Positions 1-12,600 of a DNA stretch of 64,000 bases are shown one piece after another. The DNA lies in NCBI GenBank assembly GCA_021397835.1, contig JAJFZO010000049.1, positions 8,313,001-8,377,000 on the forward strand, read 5' to 3'. Numbering within the stretch: the first letter of the stretch is position 1; each line of letters opens with the position of its first letter. This DNA comes from Moringa oleifera (taxonomy: Eukaryota > Streptophyta > Magnoliopsida > Brassicales > Moringaceae). Both the position numbers and the translations under genes were made by a program. The notes beneath the pieces are model-generated. The model worked only from the letters and a program-made list of their open reading frames with translations, did not search any database and had not been told where the DNA came from.

Positions 1-373
1 TGCCTTGTGTAATTGAAGTATAAGCTCCACTGTTTCAATGTAGCTTGTCTTTGTGCTAAAATCATGTAATAACAAGACAAACTTCTCCAAGTTCTCTGTT
101 GCCTGGCCAATATATAGGCATGTAAACTCCTTGATGTCTTCTTGTAATGTTGAATGATTTCTGCATGCTTAAAACAGAAAACTGCAGAACAAACAATATG
201 CTTCTCTTGCACCTGACAATTGCTATGTGAAATTCCCAATATAGCACAAACCTGACTCCACTGTATTGCAAGAGTAGGATATCGTCAAGCTTCTTGAAAC
301 TGAAATTGATTCTTTGTTTATGCCGCGTTTTGGAGGTTAAATTTTTCTCACTCTCTTCATTCACCATTTGCAG

Positions 374-1048
374 ACAAAATCACAAGTCATTCTTTGAGAA
401 GTCAGATATATTCTTTTTGTGCATGCTTCGACCCCTTTCCTTTGATATTCAAAAGCAGGAATCAGAGATCGCAGCAGCTCAGGTAACTTCTGATCAAAGC
501 GGAGTATATAAAAATGTTGGAAACTTTCCATATAACTGTAGAAATGTGCATCTCTAATCAGGAAATCGACATCTAATAGCATCATCATTAGGTTTACTTT
601 TTGTTCCTTGTTAGTGCATTGATTTGCAGTTTGACTTAGAATTTTATCATCAGGAAATCGACATCTAATAGCGTCATCATTAGGTTTAGTTTTTATTCCT
701 TATTAGTGCATTGATTTGCAGTTTAACTTAGAAATTTACCATCATTGATCAATGTATGAAAATATGAAGGATGCTAAGCCTGAACAATGTCAAACTAGAA
801 AATGCTAAACTAATAGCAATGATCACAATCCTGACCTGGATGCTTGTCATTGCCTGCAGTGGATGCCATGGGAAGAATATGTGGCCCAACCTTTTGTGCA
901 AAAGCATGAACTTCTAAAGCAAATGGGCCGCATATGCTTGTCAAAGAAAGATGGGGATTATTCAGGGTTTACGCCATTATCTATCCCAAATTTATCTGGA
1001 GAAAAGAGCTATTTGTACTTCAATAGACGTGACCTCAACAAGCAGTAA
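374..1048 (+). CDS. Nudix hydrolase (NUDT2/NUDT8-like), last two exons only
   Basis: Two exons are visible, 374-482 and 860-1048, joined by a GT-AG intron (donor 483, acceptor ending 859). The first starts in phase 2 after a pyrimidine-rich tract ending in CAG. Together they encode about 98 residues of a C-terminus. The motifs HKSFFEKSD, LCMLRPLSFDIQ, EIAAAQWMPWEEY and SGFTPLSIPN are those of the C-terminal half of plant Nudix hydrolases of the NUDT2/5/6/7/8/10 group, which hydrolyse ADP-ribose, NADH or related nucleoside diphosphates. The Nudix box itself lies 5' of this part and is not seen in positions 1-373, so it must be outside the window or in a more distant exon. The stop is TAA at 1046-1048. 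Intron and 3' UTR each hold a separate tandem duplication. The family call is firm; the exact paralog and substrate are not determined. Confidence 0.85.
557..740. repeat. 92-bp tandem duplication in Nudix intron
   Basis: The unit starting ATCAGGAAATCGACATCTAA at 557 is repeated at 649 with a 92-bp period and only a few substitutions. It lies wholly inside the last intron of the Nudix gene and does not touch the splice sites. Confidence 0.9.
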
Positions 1049-1224
1049 TGCTCTTGTGACCTTTTTATTTGTGCCCTCTGATTTTTCCGTTATAACTTTC
1101 TTTTCTTGTGACCTCCTGGCAACAAGAACAATAAAATGCCCTTGTGACCATTTTAGTTGTGCCTTCTAATTTTTCAGTAATAAGTCTCTTTTCTTGTAAC
1201 CTCCTGGCAACAAGAACAATAAAA
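1049..1224. repeat. 88-bp tandem duplication of the 3' UTR carrying AATAAA
   Basis: The unit begins immediately after the Nudix stop codon at 1049 and is repeated at 1137 (period 88). Each copy ends with a CAACAAGAACAATAAAA stretch, so the duplication yields two spaced AATAAA polyadenylation signals downstream of the same stop codon. Confidence 0.88.
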
Positions 1225-2446
1225 GGGTTGATTTTTCATTTTGTTGTACACTGGATTTGACTTCTACAGTATTGTAGAATGCTGGCTGTCCTTAATTTTC
1301 TTTAAACGAAGAAGCTCCTTCATTGAAAATAATAAGAATAATGTAAAACTAACCAAAAAGTTTATCATTCAACTGTTCATTGCACGTTTTGAACTTGTGA
1401 TTTTTTACGTTATTAGCACGGGGTTCTAACAACCTGAGCTAATGGGTCTAGTGGCAACGTTAACTCAATTTTATATTATTGTGTAACTTTTCACTTTTTG
1501 CAGTCCGTTGTCATATCTTGTAATTCTGTGTCAGATTAAATAGTGACGTCCCGACATGATTTTTCTATTTTCCTTAATATCAAACACATTATAAGCTAAT
1601 GGAAGCAGAGTGACCAATGTAACAGGTGGTTAAGCCTTAACGTTTCATATGGTATGTGGCATGCGTCAGCAACAAATGGTTGACGCTTCCTGATCTTGTT
1701 GAGCTGTTGACGATCAAGTAGAACAAATATCAATTTGCGTTCTGGGTTTACTCTACCCACTTCACCATTTGACACGTGCTCCTTCCAAATCTTGCAGACT
1801 GGTCACCCACCCAGAAACCCTAACCCAGATAGTTTAAATGGGTTGCTTATGATTTTTGAAAAAAGTTAGGGTCCTTATGTGTTTTGGGGACGCAGACTTG
1901 CAGATGGGGATCGTTGAGGCAGGCTTGACAATACCATTCTTAAGTTTGTTATGACTTGGGTCGCGTCCTTCAAGCTTGAATTCATGAACTGATGTTTTGT
2001 GTTTGTACAAGTTCATACGTATAAGAAAAAGAGTAGGCAACCAACCTTCATTTTTTATTATTATTTAAAATAAAAATATTTGAAAAAGAAAAAAGAAGAG
2101 ATCTGTTTGACCAATTTACCCCTCAAGTTAGCTGACCAAAAACCCCTTTTTATTGATTAGTAAGATAATTTAATAAAGTTGATAATTACAAATTTTATAT
2201 ATTGATGTTTTTTTATTGCATTATAACGATATATTATAAAAAAAATCTTCTATCATTTTTTTTAAAAAATAGCACAAGATTAGGGATTCCGCTGATTATC
2301 ACCCCTTCTTGTATTATACAAATTATTTGACCACGAAAGTCAACCGTAAAGGATATGATCGTAAATTGAAGAAACAAATAGGGCATTTTCATGTTTGGCC
2401 TGGTTGAGCCAACTTTGTTGTTCTCTTACTGCCTCTCTCTCACTCC
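1225..2446. other. Intergenic stretch without a recognised gene
   Basis: No reading frame here has recognisable similarity. It probably contains the tail of the Nudix transcript and the upstream region of the Ole e 1-like gene. A CACGTG G-box lies at 1773-1778. From about 2040 it becomes AT-rich. Confidence 0.6.
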
Positions 2447-2477
<31 letters not shown>

Positions 2478-2479
2478 AA
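2447..2479. repeat. (AT)n microsatellite, probable TATA region of the Ole e 1-like gene
   Basis: A run of AT dinucleotides with one interruption ends about 65 bp before the start codon at 2543. Its position makes it a candidate TATA-type promoter element; this is inferred from position only. Confidence 0.6.
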
Positions 2480-2542
2480 TGATAGTTGGACGCTAAGAAA
2501 GGCAAGAAATTTGAATTAGGAGAAAGAAGAAGCACAAAGAAG

Positions 2543-4154
2543 ATGAGCTACTTTAGTGGCTGCAACGTTAATCTTGTGGAGATGATGATGCGCTTCTTTA
2601 TTGTCTTCTCCTTCTTCTTTCACGGAATTACTTCATCAATGGCAGCTGATCCATACAACAATCCTTTATCATACGAGTTGTGGAGCAGAGAGGAGATGGT
2701 GCAAATGGCTGGCTATGGAGAGGACAAGCTCTCTACCGTGCTCGTCACCGGCACTGTCCTTTGCGAGGCTTGTTCGCATGGTCAAGATCAACTTCGAGCA
2801 TGGCCAGTTTCAGGTTAATTAATTTCTCTCTTCTTACAGCTATCATTCATTTCCGTTCTCAAACGAAGTTATATAATTCTTTCTCATGCAAACGTACCTT
2901 TAAAAGTTACATCTATCCGCATTGATTTGTGATCAACTCATTGAGAAACTGGACAGAAAGAAACTAAGAAAAACAGTTCATAAGCGAATTCCCCTACTCG
3001 ATAACCAATCGGCTTGCTTTCCTTTAGTTTTCTTTTCTTGCAATATCTCTTTCATGTTCTGATGCAGTATCTCATAGTTTTTTTCAAGTTTTAAGCTTAC
3101 TGAGATTGGAAGAATTGTACAGGAGACCATAGACTAAATCATCTGTGAATTCTTTTTCCTTGCTCCTGTAATCTTTATTCTCTCTTCTCGGGTCTTATTC
3201 AATTCCATTATCTTTTGCTTTCAGTATGGTTGTGATATGAAACATACTTGAAATCAAAGAAATAACATTTACCCAGAAAATATAGATTTGAATGTTGGTG
3301 AAAGGTCACATTAATGTTGTCCAAACCGCTAAATCAAGCAATATTATTATACATAGCAAGCGGTTGAGCAGCTCTCTTTAACCTGAACTGCTGTGGACCG
3401 AGAAACTACTTCATCATCTTCATGTGCAAATCTGCTCTTGATTATAAGGTTAAGTTTATTATTAAGTGCACGTTAATCACCACTTGAGGGACATGCCTAT
3501 ATCAGTGGCAGCATCACATAATAATTTGTGGACCCCCTAAATATGCATTTCATAATAAAGTTTCGATGATAAAGGAATTGACCCTACTTAAATATAAAAG
3601 CAAAAGCTTTTAATTCTGTGGAAAAGATTCTTTTATTTTATTAATTATTTTATATAGACTTGAGATAAATCTGCATGATTGAATTTAATGTTAGATAACT
3701 GTTTATTCCTAATTTACTGTTATATACATAATTATTTTATTAGTTAGAATTTGGTTTCTCTTGCATGCCATGGTGTCTTTATTTTGACACCACTCAGTTT
3801 ATTTCAATCCCTGCAGGAGCCTCGGTGACAGTCAAGTGCAGCATCGGTGGCAAGAGCAAATCAGTGTGGGCTCGAGCCATGACGGATGAGTACGGAGACT
3901 TCTTGATCGATCTTCCATCGCAGCTCCATGCAGTTCCGAACCTGGATAAAACATGTTTAGTGAAGGTGCTTCGGATACCAAACAATTCACAATGCCAGCC
4001 TGCTTACGTTAAGAAGCAGAAGGGGCTGAGGTTTTCTTCAGTTGGGAATGGCATCCGAACTTACTCGGCTGGAAAGATCAGGTTCCAGCATTTCACATCT
4101 GGGTCTTCACAAGCATGCATCAAGAATCAGACCACTAAAAAACAGATTGCATGA
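2543..4154 (+). CDS. Pollen Ole e 1-like / extensin-like secreted protein
   Basis: There are two exons, 2543-2813 and 3817-4154, separated by a 1003-bp GT-AG intron, giving about 202 residues. The N-terminus (from the ATG at 2543, or an internal Met at residue 14) has a hydrophobic stretch, RFFIVFSFFF, ending in SSMA, a typical signal peptide with cleavage near residue 34. The mature part has the Ole e 1 pattern: LVTGTVLCEAC, then the P-x-SGASVTVKC segment that spans the intron, then DEYGDFLIDLP, KTCLVKVL and spaced cysteines. Family members are small secreted cell-wall-associated proteins, often expressed in pollen or roots; their biochemical role is mostly unknown. A TTG-initiated upstream extension exists but the ATG is preferred. 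No proline-rich extensin repeat is present, so 'extensin' is only the database family name. Confidence 0.88.
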
Positions 4155-4159
4155 TAAAA

Positions 4160-4163
4160 TATA

Positions 4164-4195
<32 letters not shown>

Positions 4196-4206
4196 CACAC
4201 ATACAC
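4160..4206. repeat. Compound (TG)n(TA)n(CA)n microsatellite able to form a hairpin
   Basis: A TG run passes into a TA run and then into ACACAC, starting about 6-10 bp after the stop codon of the Ole e 1-like gene. The outer TG and AC arms are complementary and the TA core is self-complementary, so transcript or DNA can fold into one long hairpin. Confidence 0.85.
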
Positions 4207-4643
4207 GTACTTAAGGAAGCAGATGGGATTCTGCTTATGACGGCTCATCTAGATGGCGCATCAGTCACAGCATTGAGCTAGAGACCTATAATCCAATTGC
4301 TAATCCTCACTTTTCCCATCAGTCAGTAAAATACTTGATATGATATGGTTAAAGAAAATGGCATGCGTCTGTATATAGTCATACTTTTTCATATGGAAAA
4401 TTGAGCAATTGTAATCTCATATGGAGTACATATGTTATGAGAGAATTCAAAGATAGTACATATAATAGCCCTTCTGGAGAATGAAAGAGTGCTTTTACAA
4501 ATTCTGCAAATGTTATGGAAGCAGTTACTGGTTTGCAAGGCAGCCACAAGATGAATCCACATCTAATTCTTCTCTCCTAAATTTTAAGCAATAACAAAAA
4601 ACACATGATCCATGGTGGGTAATTGAATGCATTCTAGAACAAC

Positions 4644-5224
4644 TCAGAACTTCGCTTTTTCTAGCTCAGTTTCAGAAACAACGTATTTTGCGACATCAGC
4701 ACAGCAGGTGAACTTATCTGCTTTCTCCTCAGGGATTTCAATAGAGAATTCTTCCTCAAAAGCCATAACAAGTTCTGCCCTATCTAAGCTGTCCAGGCAC
4801 AAATCTTTCTGGAAATCAGCTGATTCAGTAACCTGTTTATTTGCCAGGTGAAAACTGTCACTTTTTTTTTCTTTGGACACATAAAGAGCTCCAGAGATCT
4901 TCTTCTCAATGTATGAATTTTATTTAATTATGTAGTGGAATGTAGACAGTATTTTGGCGGTTAATCAGTTCTAAAGATCTTAACATACTGAAACAGCAAG
5001 TAAACAGGACAGCAGCTATGTATTACCTTAGTGGCATCAATTTTATCAAACTTCTTTACCAATCCAATCACTTTTTCCATTATTTGATCATGGTTGGCAC
5101 CTGTTGATGTACACATCAGCTGACTGAGTCCCTTGAGCGTATTGCCACTCTGAGTAGCAAACAATGGCCCAGAACAGACTCTCAATCTCAGATGTTGTAG
5201 TAGGGAGCTCCTGATACCTTGCAT
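4644..5224 (-). CDS. MTACP3: Mitochondrial acyl carrier protein (mtACP3-like)
   Basis: There are two coding exons, 5224-5027 and 4832-4644 (stop at 4646-4644), with a GT-AG intron in phase 0; the product is 128 residues. The first ~35 residues are Arg/Leu/Ser-rich ([13 protein letters not shown]) and look like a mitochondrial presequence. The carrier domain follows: [18 protein letters not shown], then [24 protein letters not shown]. Ser81 in the DSL motif is the expected 4'-phosphopantetheine attachment site. [11 protein letters not shown] matches the Arabidopsis mtACP3 branch better than mtACP1/2. The protein should carry acyl chains for mitochondrial type II fatty acid and lipoate synthesis, and members also associate with complex I. 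An acceptor CAG just upstream of the ATG suggests a noncoding first exon. Confidence 0.9.
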
Positions 5225-5235
5225 CTTGAAGGAAG

Positions 5236-6521
5236 CTGAAATTCAAAACATTTTATTCTTCAACCCACAATTACAAATTAAGATTAGAAATGCAGGTAAG
5301 CGCATGATTGACAATGAGATGCTAAACAAGATTATGGGGAAAATGCAATATTCAATTCTCAATCTTTGAAGACCGAAATAACCACATCAAGGAATGAAAA
5401 AGCTTTTAACTTAGATTTGGGTCAATCTAAACAGCAAGAAGTTACAATTCAACTAAATAATTATACTAACTAGTAGGTGTAAGATATAAACAGACAGGCC
5501 ACTCACTCCAATATCAAATGCAAAGAAAACTCTTGCACTGGAGGCTAGTTCCAGTTCGACTTGTTGGTTAACAGCAGCGGATCTTAGCCACCCAGACACT
5601 GTTTCAGGGGAAAATAGGGTGTTTCTAGGGAAAGTTTTCACTTGTGGTGATTTGTTCAGGACAAGCCAATTTGTGTTGGGACCAAAAGGACTAAGGATGC
5701 TTCTAGGAAAATGCTAAGTCAGAACCAAGTCACAAAGAAACAGCACCCTGAGCATGTGACTCGTGGTGAAATTGAGGACCTTTTTCCTTTCTTGTTTCAA
5801 AGGAATTAAATAGCGTTAGAATTGTAGTTCTATGAAACATAGCAGTAATACTTTTTCCAAAGAGAAAAGTGCAGGTTCCAATAGCCTAAGCAACCATTAC
5901 ACAGACAAAGAATGGAAAACTAGAAGATCTAAAGACAAGTGAAAGGCAAATTATAATGAGATGCCAACAGCAAGGCGTAATGACAGGGAGTTCCATTTAG
6001 GACTTTTATCAAACAGTTTGGGTCCAGTTACAATCGGCATCTCACTTCTGTAATCTCATTTCTATGCCTCATTCATGAACTACAAACTTTTCTACAATTC
6101 AATATTTGAAGTAGAACAGTATTTTTGATACTTCATGGATGGAACATAAACCCAGGAATATAATCACAACCGACCCATCCTATGATTTTCCTTGTTTTCT
6201 GCTGATCCTCAACATCCAAACTTTGTCGTTTACAGGAACTATTAGCATCACTTTACCACCAAAATGGTTGAAAATATGGCACACGCAGACATCAGAAAAA
6301 GACAGGAAACCAAATAAAAACATCAATCAACTAGTCATAAATGAACAGAACACCTAGTTCAGATCAAAAGCAGGGCTTCGTAGATAGAAATAGCAGAAAA
6401 CTCAATGTATAGAGCAACTTAAACTTGGTGCAAATGATAATTAAGCTCTTAAACTTGGAAATGACAAAGTAACAATACAATAAGATACATATCGGGAAGC
6501 GGGTAGTAAGTGGCGACTCAC
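5236..6521 (-). other. Probable 5' UTR intron of the mtACP gene
   Basis: On the minus strand a TTTCAG acceptor lies about 12 bp before the start codon (5241-5236), and a consensus GTGAGT donor lies at 6521-6516, next to a less AT-rich segment (about 6522-6850) that could be the first noncoding exon. Open frames inside this span have no recognisable similarity. The splice pairing is inferred; transcript data are lacking. Confidence 0.4.
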
Positions 6522-6859
6522 GAGATTGACTCTGCCGGTGGCCTTTGAAACAGAAATATGACAGAATGCTTCGTATGTTTGCTTTCTTGCCTCAGAGAAG
6601 TCGTTGTAGTGGAAGGTACACTAACAGATACAGCAACTGGGTGCCTCGTCAATCATAAAGCTCCCTCACGCGTAGATTGTCCTTTACAAATGGGAAGTCC
6701 GGTCTCCTCTTACAGGACCCACCTGGAACCTTTCACGTAGAAAGCCCGAAACATCTTGCCCAACTATTTTGGTAGTGCTCCCACAGGAGTATGTCTTCAA
6801 CTTCATGCTCGTGTAATTGGGATACAGTCTCTCAGGCTCTTTGTTTCGTAGTTTTCAGC

Positions 6860-9400
6860 TTAAACACTTGATCCGAAACAAAAAAGGATAGATTAAATTT
6901 CATTAGTTTATGTGATCTTTGATGTGAGTCTTGTTCAATGGTTACAATACCAAGAGAATCAAATCCACTGTTGCAGAAGGTCTTGACAGAGTCTTGAAGG
7001 TTAATTTCCAATTGATTTGAATGGAAGAAAATTGATTACTCAAAGAATTTATTGGTAACAGACACCTGCTTATCAACTTTTTACCCGTAGTAAAAATTTC
7101 ACTGATATAAATTATGTTAATTTTTTAAAAAGATATTAATATATAATAATTTAATAAAATAAATATAATCATTTTTTATCATAATATCATTGTGATCATA
7201 AAAAATAATTTATTTAATGTAATTTAAATTAAAAATTTTAAATAAATAGTTTCATTATTTTTAAGAAAAAATTAAAAAATATTTTTTCGAGGTTGTATCA
7301 TTTTGGATAAACGTTTCTTGAAAGAAAAATAGAAAAAGTTGAGAAAGAGTTTCTTCTCTTGATATGTTTTTAATTTTTAATTTTATGTTTTTTATGTTAG
7401 TAGTGTGTATTAAAATATAATATGTTAATTTTTGATAATTTATTCTATAATTTATGTGGTTTTTTAAAAATAAAAAATAACAAAGTTGATAATATTGAAT
7501 TTTGAATGTGAAATAGGGAGAAAAAAATAAAAGGAAGAAAATTAAAAAAAAATTAACAACGAAATAACCATATATAATACAAAGCAGAGAGATAAAAGGT
7601 TTTGAATAAAAAGAGAAAATTATCAGTTGAAAAAAAATTAACATTAACGGAGAAAAAATAAAGAAAAATGGTAACAGAAAGAAAGAGAAAATAAAGAAGA
7701 AATATTTTTTAAAAGAGTGAAAATAAAAAAATATTTTGCTTTGTGATTCAAGAAAAAATATAAAGCTTACGAGAAAAAGAGAAAAAAAATCATGAAATAC
7801 TGTCTTTTTTGTTTTAGATTTATTACTTTTAAGTTTATGTAAAAAAATTATTTTACTCTTAAGATAAATTTTTTTAATTTTACTTAAATTAAAATTTATT
7901 TAAAATATTTTAAATAAAATTATTTTTAAAAGATAAATCTCAAATCTTAAACCATCCTTGTTTCAATTTAATTTTTAACCTCAAACAATCTTATTTAGTG
8001 ATCGGTTTTTATCTTTCAAATATTAATCTTTAAAGTAAAGATATATATAAAATTTTAATATTTATCTTATGTTATTATTTAAATTTTTATATTTAAAAAA
8101 TAATAAATAAAATTTTAATTTATTAATTTTATCTAAATTAAATTTTAATTTAAATGAATATAAAAAATTATGAATATTTTTATTATTAAAATATTTTAAA
8201 AATGATTTAAATAAATTTTTTATTTTATTTTACATTTATTTTTAAAATTTAAATAATTTTTTTAAAAATTTAATTTTTAAAATTTTTAAAATTTAATATT
8301 ATAAATTTAAAAATAAATTTTTAATACTAAAAAATTTTTAAAACTTTTTATGACAAAAACTTGAATATTTTATTATGTGAAAAATTTATTGTATAAAATT
8401 TTTAATTTAAATATCTTTAGTTTTTAAAATTAATAAAATTTAATTTAATCTAAGTTAATAAATTGAATTTGATTTATTATTTTTTAAATATAAAAATTTG
8501 ATCAATAATATAAAACTAACATAAAAATTTTATGAAATTTTTATTTTAATTAGTATTTAATGCTTTAGAAACTGTTGTTTTGAGCAAATTTTCCAGGTTG
8601 CTTATAAACTATTGCAAATGAAAGAACTTGGCATAAACATTGTTTCAAAACAGAATTATACTCCTATCTAGAATTCTCTCACAGAAAGGAAAAAAAGTAA
8701 ATAGAATTAGAAAAAGGGTTTTGCATTATAGCTAACCAAAATCAAATCATAATATTTATATTAATTGGATGATTGCAATCCATTAGATCTACAAATCCAA
8801 GGTTTGGAAAAATACAAATTGGGTTTAATAATTTGCTGGAAATGGGTGCTGATCCCATTTACTCAATTTTTCAGGAGCCCATGTTTGATGTTAATGGACT
8901 GTGAAAATTGTTGATATTTGAAAAGAAAGCTTACCCTGTTGGCTTAATAGTTAAATACAGATGTATAGAGATACTGATTGCAATTAGAAAAAGAAAAAAA
9001 TAGGTGGGGCAATGGTGGAGTGAGAACAAGGAGCAATGATGACATAAAGCTACAATCCACGTCTCCACGCCCCACGGCCATGGCTGAAGAGAGAGAATAG
9101 CAGCAGCAATAGCAGGGCTGTGTGTACATCCTAGATTGAACATATTTAGTTTGTGAGAGCCGAGAGGAGAAATGGTAGAGTTTCGTGGGGTGAGAAACTG
9201 AATCAGAATAGAAAGAAGAGACTTTGTCAAATGATGACGTGACCACCACCACTCCCACCCCATCATCTTTTTCCTTGGGCGACCATTCGATCTTCCCATC
9301 TCGTCGGAGAATATTTTTTTTGAAGCTCTCTGCTTTTTTCCCCCCTATGATTTTTAGTTTCTTCCTTAAAAAAGAGAAAAACTCACTTTTTCTATTGGCT
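6860..9400. other. AT-rich intergenic DNA
   Basis: From about 7040 to 8580 the sequence is extremely A/T-rich with recurrent TTTAATTTAAATT-like strings shared with other gaps in the window. Long frames here, such as one at 7261-7644, encode only low-complexity Phe/Ile/Lys/Asn residues and are artefacts of composition. No gene is supported. The last ~400 bp are likely promoter of the SnRK1 beta gene. Confidence 0.7.
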
Positions 9401-9414
9401 TCCTTACTTCTCCG

Positions 9415-9421
9415 TATATAA
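9415..9421 (+). promoter_or_regulatory. TATA box of the SnRK1 beta subunit gene
   Basis: TATATAA lies about 240 bp before the ATG at 9661 and is followed by a pyrimidine-rich TCTTCTTCAATTTTTC segment typical of plant transcription starts. Confidence 0.5.
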
Positions 9422-9660
9422 GTGTCTTCTTCAATTTTTCTTAATTTCTTCCCAAATTCTTCCGATTAGGCTCTTCTTTCTCGATGGGTTGCACTTAATT
9501 TTGCTTTCTTGAAGAAAAAAAGAGAAATTTCTAGTTGTGGATATAATTCCTATCGAGTGAATCATGAATCCTTTGTGAGATTCTGTTAGTGGGATTTTGA
9601 CTGCATTTGCTGGTTGCAAATCTATAATTTTGTACACAATAATTTGGTCCAAAAAATATA

Positions 9661-12600
9661 ATGGGGAACGTGAATGCAAGAGAAGATGGGAGCAATAGTC
9701 CGTCTGGGGTTGAAGAGGAAGGGGGCAACAACATCCAAGAAGGGATGGCTGCATCCGATGGGACCAACGTAGATTACCATGCGGCCCCTGAGCTCATGGG
9801 TCAGTCCCCTCCTCACAGCCCTCGAGCTACCCAGTCCCCTTTGATGTTTACTCCGCAGGTTTGTCTTCCCCTGTTGGTGCTGCACATTGTTTTGTTTTAT
9901 TTAAGTGATTGTAAATCGTGGTCTTTGTCGTTCTGAGGTTTTATTGATCAAGGATTAATTTTAGTTGCAGTGAAAGTACCGAGCGATGGGTTTTTTGGTT
10001 TGTTGAAATTGTCAGGGTTTAGTGTTACTGTGCTGCGAAGATAATATTCTGATGGATTCATTGTTTAACTGATGTGAATGTTTGGTTTCCTTTCTTGAAG
10101 AGTCATACTAATGCTTTTGTTTGGTGACTACTTAATTGGTATTTTATCTTCAGCGCGGTATAACTCTTGGGCACTCCCTTGGTCTCTTGATTTAATTTGC
10201 AGAAGAATTTCTCTTGCACTTGTCAATTGGAGATATTTTTCTATTTGCTCTATGTGAGAAGCTTTCAAATGTCCTTCTATGTTAGTAGAAAGCTTTAGCT
10301 CTGTGGTTCTTGATTTGCTTGTACTGTAGATGACTGATGTACTTCATAAAACACGAATAGCTTTTGCCCCCCATCTGGCATGAGGGGCCTGATTTTGATA
10401 ATATAGTTCTTTGGAAAACACTAGCTTCCCAAAGTTCCTGCCTTGTATGAAGTCATTCTAATCAGCTTTTCCGTGCAGTACATCAGTCACTTTGATGTGA
10501 ATCTCTATTTGCAAGCATTTTGTTCATTGAGATCTTCAGTTTCTTTATATTTTCTCTTTTCCAGGTTCCAGTAGTTCCATTGCAAAGACCTGATGAAATT
10601 CCTGTCCCAAGTCCTTCATGGATGCAAACCACTTCAGGGTATGAAGACATCTGCAACGAGCAAGGAATTCCAACAATGATTACGTGGAGCTACGGTGGCA
10701 AGGAAGTTGCTGTTGAGGGATCATGGGATAACTGGAAAACAAGGTTCCCAGAATTTGAACCTTTCACTCATTGTCCTTTTGAATCCTATTTGTGAATAGC
10801 CATCTTAGATTTCTCATGGCTTGTCCGTATGTCATGTTGATCAGAATTCCCTTGCAGAGATCCGGGAAAGATTTCACTATCATGAAAGTACTGCCATCTG
10901 GTGTTTATCAATACAGATTTATTGTTGATGGACAGTGGAGGTATGCCCCTGATTTGCCTTGGGCCCAAGATGATGTGGGGAATGCTTACAACACTTTGGA
11001 CTTGAAGGTAATACATGTGATCTTATGAATTTGAAGTTAGAGCAATTCCACCAATCTATACCTGTAACTTGGGGTATTCATGAGTATTATTTTTTCTGAA
11101 AGTGTTGATGAGGTGACTGTGAAAATACTCCTCTCATTACAACTGATATCTACCACGGGAATCATGCAAAAGTCACTAATATTTTGGTGTTTACGCCATA
11201 CATTAATTCTCGTGTTTCTCTGTTGGATAACACAATTCATTTTCAGCTGCGAGAGGAAACTTGATTACATGCTTAGGATTAACTGTAAATGATGTCTGAG
11301 GGCTTGATGCAAACTGGAAGAATTTTGAAAGAAAAGAGAGGGTTTCATGGGCTGGGAGATGTGGAGGTTTGGTGTAGGTCTTAGGTTTTCACTATTGCTT
11401 AATCAAAGTTTTGAAATCTTTGTTCAGAAAGAGCATTAGGTAAATGCGCTAAATACATGTTATAATGTCTGCCCTGATTGATATGTTACATAGTTTAATA
11501 ATGTTGCTTAGGAAAACAGGCTAGGTATTAGCTTGAAGGATATGATTGGTTCTTTTGGCAGCTACTGCCTCTTTTTGTCCAGAGGTTGCATGATATCAAA
11601 ATCGCATACTCTGAGTCATGATACTTGATGAAATATAACCATATGGAGTACAAAAAACTCGGACGGTGCATTTGGTTTCAGTATTTTTATTGGTTACAAA
11701 TTTGGTTGCTTCATGAAGGTGGGATTCCTGGGTGTGTTGCAGATTGCTGTGAAAGTGAATTATCCTTTGGGGTAAAGATTTTTGGTTTTAGCCTTAATGG
11801 GGTTTGGTTGATCTTGTAACAATTTTACTTCAGTTGGTTTCTACAGAAGATTTTCATTCCCACTGAACTGATATTATTCAGTTCACCAATTCGACACCTC
11901 TGCTGTTTCACACGTGATATTAGAACCTGTATTTGTCTAACCATGCAGTAACTTTTTTGAACTGTAAGTTAATTTTCTCTGCAAACTGTAACCAATATGC
12001 AATAATGCTAAGCTCGATAAGCCACTTTTTTCATATTATTACTATAAAGTACTGTCAGATAGGCCTGGATTTGTATAGAAGTTAGTAATTTTATGACTGG
12101 GTCTTTCTACTTCTGTTTTCAATGCAAAAGTAATTGCCTGTCAGTTTGCTCTTTTTTCGCGTACAATCAGTTTGGAAGTGAAGTTTTCTTTCACTGATTA
12201 TTTTTAGAGTCCTCCGTGCAGTGGGCTCTAGTGCTATTTTGTTCACAGATGACCAAAACTGGGATTTGATATACTAAAATCTCTAATAGGATGATGACAA
12301 TAGAGGGCTGCCTGAGAGATCAATTAGATCCAAGATAGAAATTTTCTCTGGCATGCCAATATTTCCCTGTCAACACTTCTATAAGCCTTAGCATGCTAGG
12401 TTGCACAAAATAGCATGTTGACATAAAGGACTGCAGCAGAAGTTTGATCTCTTGCTTTCATGTGTTATTTGTTGCTCAGGATTTAGTAGAACTGATAGAT
12501 TATAGTTCTTTCTAAATACAGGATCATTGACTTATGTATTGTAGGACAGTCTACTTCGGATTAAATTGGCTCATGGGTGCCTTGAATGTTTCTTTTATTA

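Noticed and set aside
1..373. Search for the preceding Nudix exon containing the Nudix box
   Set aside because: No stretch ending in the expected phase with a Nudix-box or EVLAFR-like reading was found; the exon is taken to be outside the window.
5453..5641. 62-residue minus-strand frame upstream of mtACP
   Set aside because: Lies in the inferred 5' UTR intron, has no similarity, and the mtACP presequence is already complete from 5224.
7261..7644. 127-residue minus-strand frame
   Set aside because: Almost only Phe, Ile, Leu, Tyr, Asn and Lys in very AT-rich DNA; frame length is explained by composition and no motif is present.
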